Shown in pieces: positions 4,984 through 5,523 of a stretch of DNA of 5,523 bases. The stretch's first letter is position 1. Every line of letters begins with the position of its first letter. The notes beneath the pieces are model-generated. The model saw only the letters and a program-made list of their open reading frames with translations. It was not told the DNA's origin and did no database searches. The stretch is from positions 1-5,523 of the forward strand of contig JBOHTO010000035.1 in the NCBI GenBank assembly GCA_050733695.1, given 5' to 3'. The position numbers and the translations under genes are program-made. The stretch comes from JBOHTO01 sp050733695 (GTDB lineage Bacteria; Gemmatimonadota; Gemmatimonadetes; Gemmatimonadales; Gemmatimonadaceae).

Positions 4984-5091
4984 TCACCTCCACGATCTGC
5001 GCTCGACCTTCCGCTTGTGAAGCGGCATGCTCGCCGGCTGGAATCGTTCGAGGAACTCGTCCTCGGCCTCGAGCGTTCCGACCAGAAGCAT
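4984..5091 (-). CDS. Short ORF, possibly the remnant of a larger gene
   Basis: A 35-residue charged frame beginning MLLVGTLEAEDEFLERFQPA and ending KVERRSWR. Support is indirect: third codon positions are strongly G/C as in the real genes here, GGAGG lies about ten bases before the ATG, and the composition looks protein-like. The same frame stays open well upstream, past 5200, without a convincing start and through the promoter of the next tRNA. It could therefore be the tail of a gene that lost its front. It ends four bases from the right tRNA-Val, on the opposite strand. I recognise no family. The other 5092-5171 sequence shows nothing I can support. Confidence 0.3.
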   Translation of the reverse strand: MLLVGTLEAEDEFLERFQPASMPLHKRKVERRSWR

Positions 5092-5171
5092 CCGCACTTC
5101 CTCCGGACAGAGACGAGGGCTTTGATGGGGGAGATTCTGCAGGGTCGGCGCGGTTGGAGGAACCGGAGCCC

Positions 5172-5203
5172 GAAGAAGGCCCCGAAAGAAGAAGGCCCCG
5201 AAA
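5172..5203. repeat. Perfect 16-bp tandem duplication beside a -35 box
   Basis: GAAGAAGGCCCCGAAA occurs at 5172-5187 and again, without a mismatch or gap, at 5188-5203. The second copy touches the TTGACG -35 element of the promoter that follows. This position is where an upstream activator or an alpha-subunit contact would act, but a simple slippage duplication is equally possible. Confidence 0.9.
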
Positions 5204-5232
5204 TTGACGGCGGCCGAGGGCGCGGCTATCCT
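5204..5232 (+). promoter_or_regulatory. Sigma70-type promoter for tRNA-Val(GAC)
   Basis: TTGACG (5204-5209; five of six consensus bases), a 17-bp spacer, then TATCCT (5227-5232; four of six). Spacing is ideal and this is the best promoter in the window. Predicted transcription start near 5239 gives a leader of about 50 bases before the tRNA, to be removed by processing. Confidence 0.7.
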
Positions 5233-5247
5233 CCCGGCGCTGAAATA

Positions 5248-5276
5248 GCCGTCCGCCGGCCGAGGTTTTGGACGGT
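5248..5276 (+). other. Hairpin in the tRNA-Val(GAC) leader
   Basis: CCGTCC (5249-5254) pairs perfectly with GGACGG (5270-5275), extended by a G-T pair (5248/5276). The loop is 15 bases and includes TTTT. It lies wholly in the predicted leader, 12 bases before the tRNA. It may help processing or shield the leader. No T-run follows the stem, so it should not terminate transcription. Confidence 0.4.
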
Positions 5277-5288
5277 CGCTGAACGCAT

Positions 5289-5365
5289 AGACCCCTAGCT
5301 CAGTTGGTTAGAGCGCCACCTTGACACGGTGGAGGTCAGCGGTTCGAGTCCGCTGGGGTCTACCA
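5289..5365 (+). tRNA. tRNA-Val (anticodon GAC)
   Basis: A complete 77-base cloverleaf with encoded CCA. The acceptor AGACCCC (5289-5295) pairs with GGGGTCT (5355-5361), discriminator A is at 5362 and CCA at 5363-5365. The D-stem is GCTC/GAGC. The anticodon stem CCACC/GGTGG with loop TTGACAC gives anticodon GAC, reading GUC (and GUU by wobble). The T-arm AGCGG-TTCGAGT-CCGCT is identical to the CAC tRNAs, as is nearly all of the anticodon arm, so the genes are close paralogues that differ mainly in acceptor stem and anticodon. Confidence 0.97.
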
Positions 5366-5377
5366 TCCCCTTCTCCC

Positions 5378-5523
5378 CTACATCTGCGCCAGGATCGCCT
5401 GGAACCGCGGGTCGCTGCGGATCGCGGCGAGCTCGGGATCGTTCTGGAGCGACCACTTCGCGCGGAGCCCCGCGTCCACCGCCCGTTCGACGGCTTCGAT
5501 CGCTTTCTCGTGCTCGCCGAGGA
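5378..5523 (-). CDS. C-terminal end of a TPR-type protein (partial)
   Basis: The last 47 codons of a minus-strand gene that enters from the right edge and stops at TAG (5380-5378). The visible peptide has LGEHEKAIEAVERAVDAGL, a tetratricopeptide helix pair, then WSLQNDPELAAIRSDPRFQA. This 'DPxLxxIRxDPRFQ' ending is common at the C-terminus of TPR proteins, including TPR-bearing serine/threonine kinases and adenylate-cyclase-like sensors. The N-terminal domain, and hence the function, lies outside the window. It converges on tRNA-Val(GAC), with only 12 bases between them and no terminator visible. Confidence 0.85.
   Translation of the reverse strand, partial: LGEHEKAIEAVERAVDAGLRAKWSLQNDPELAAIRSDPRFQAILAQM

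Noticed and set aside
5017..5298. 93-codon plus-strand frame before tRNA-Val(GAC)
   Set aside because: It covers the promoter and leader and stops inside the tRNA. No homology is recognisable and its composition simply follows the repeats.

Overview
The window is G+C-rich DNA (roughly 60-65 % by eye), compactly coded. It fits the chromosome of a free-living, aerobically respiring bacterium of a high-GC phylum such as Acidobacteriota, Gemmatimonadota, Eisenbacteria or a relative. That placement is an inference from base composition and gene type; no phylogenetic marker fixes it. The succinate dehydrogenase resembles, from memory, the three-gene 'Sdh1' form known from mycobacteria (sdhC-sdhA-sdhB, with one large five-helix membrane subunit).

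Layout, left to right. Positions 1-63 hold nine tandem 7-base units. Two GC-rich hairpins follow, the second a likely terminator for a minus-strand gene at 178-516 that encodes a small coiled-coil protein. A plus-strand tRNA-Val(CAC) lies at 587-662, followed by a terminator-like hairpin. The central block (782-4642) is a minus-strand operon read sdhC > sdhA > sdhB > TPR-like gene. Its junctions are tight: 1 nt overlap, 4 nt overlap, and a 44-nt gap carrying a strong Shine-Dalgarno. To its right is a second, nearly identical tRNA-Val(CAC) at 4905-4980, preceded by a truncated copy of the coiled-coil gene's start. Then come a short, uncertain minus-strand ORF, a convincing sigma70-type promoter (TTGACG-17-TATCCT) next to a 16-bp tandem duplication, and a tRNA-Val(GAC) at 5289-5365. 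The window ends with the C-terminus of a TPR-type protein on the minus strand.

How it works together. SdhA (flavoprotein), SdhB (three Fe-S clusters) and SdhC (membrane anchor) would form a complex oxidising succinate to fumarate and passing electrons to membrane quinone. The TPR-like protein is translated from the same operon and may help assemble or regulate the complex (inference).

The most notable structure is that the whole sdh operon lies between two direct repeats of about 205-214 bp (458-662 and 4767-4980). Each repeat contains the 5' end of the coiled-coil gene plus a complete tRNA-Val(CAC). Only the left copy keeps the intact gene. This looks like insertion of an sdh-bearing segment by recombination at a tRNA locus, or a segmental duplication. 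No integrase or transposase is visible. I see no clearly new multi-gene system. The repeat-bounded sdh cassette, the operon-linked TPR-like gene and the Cys/His-rich SdhC are the points most worth following up.
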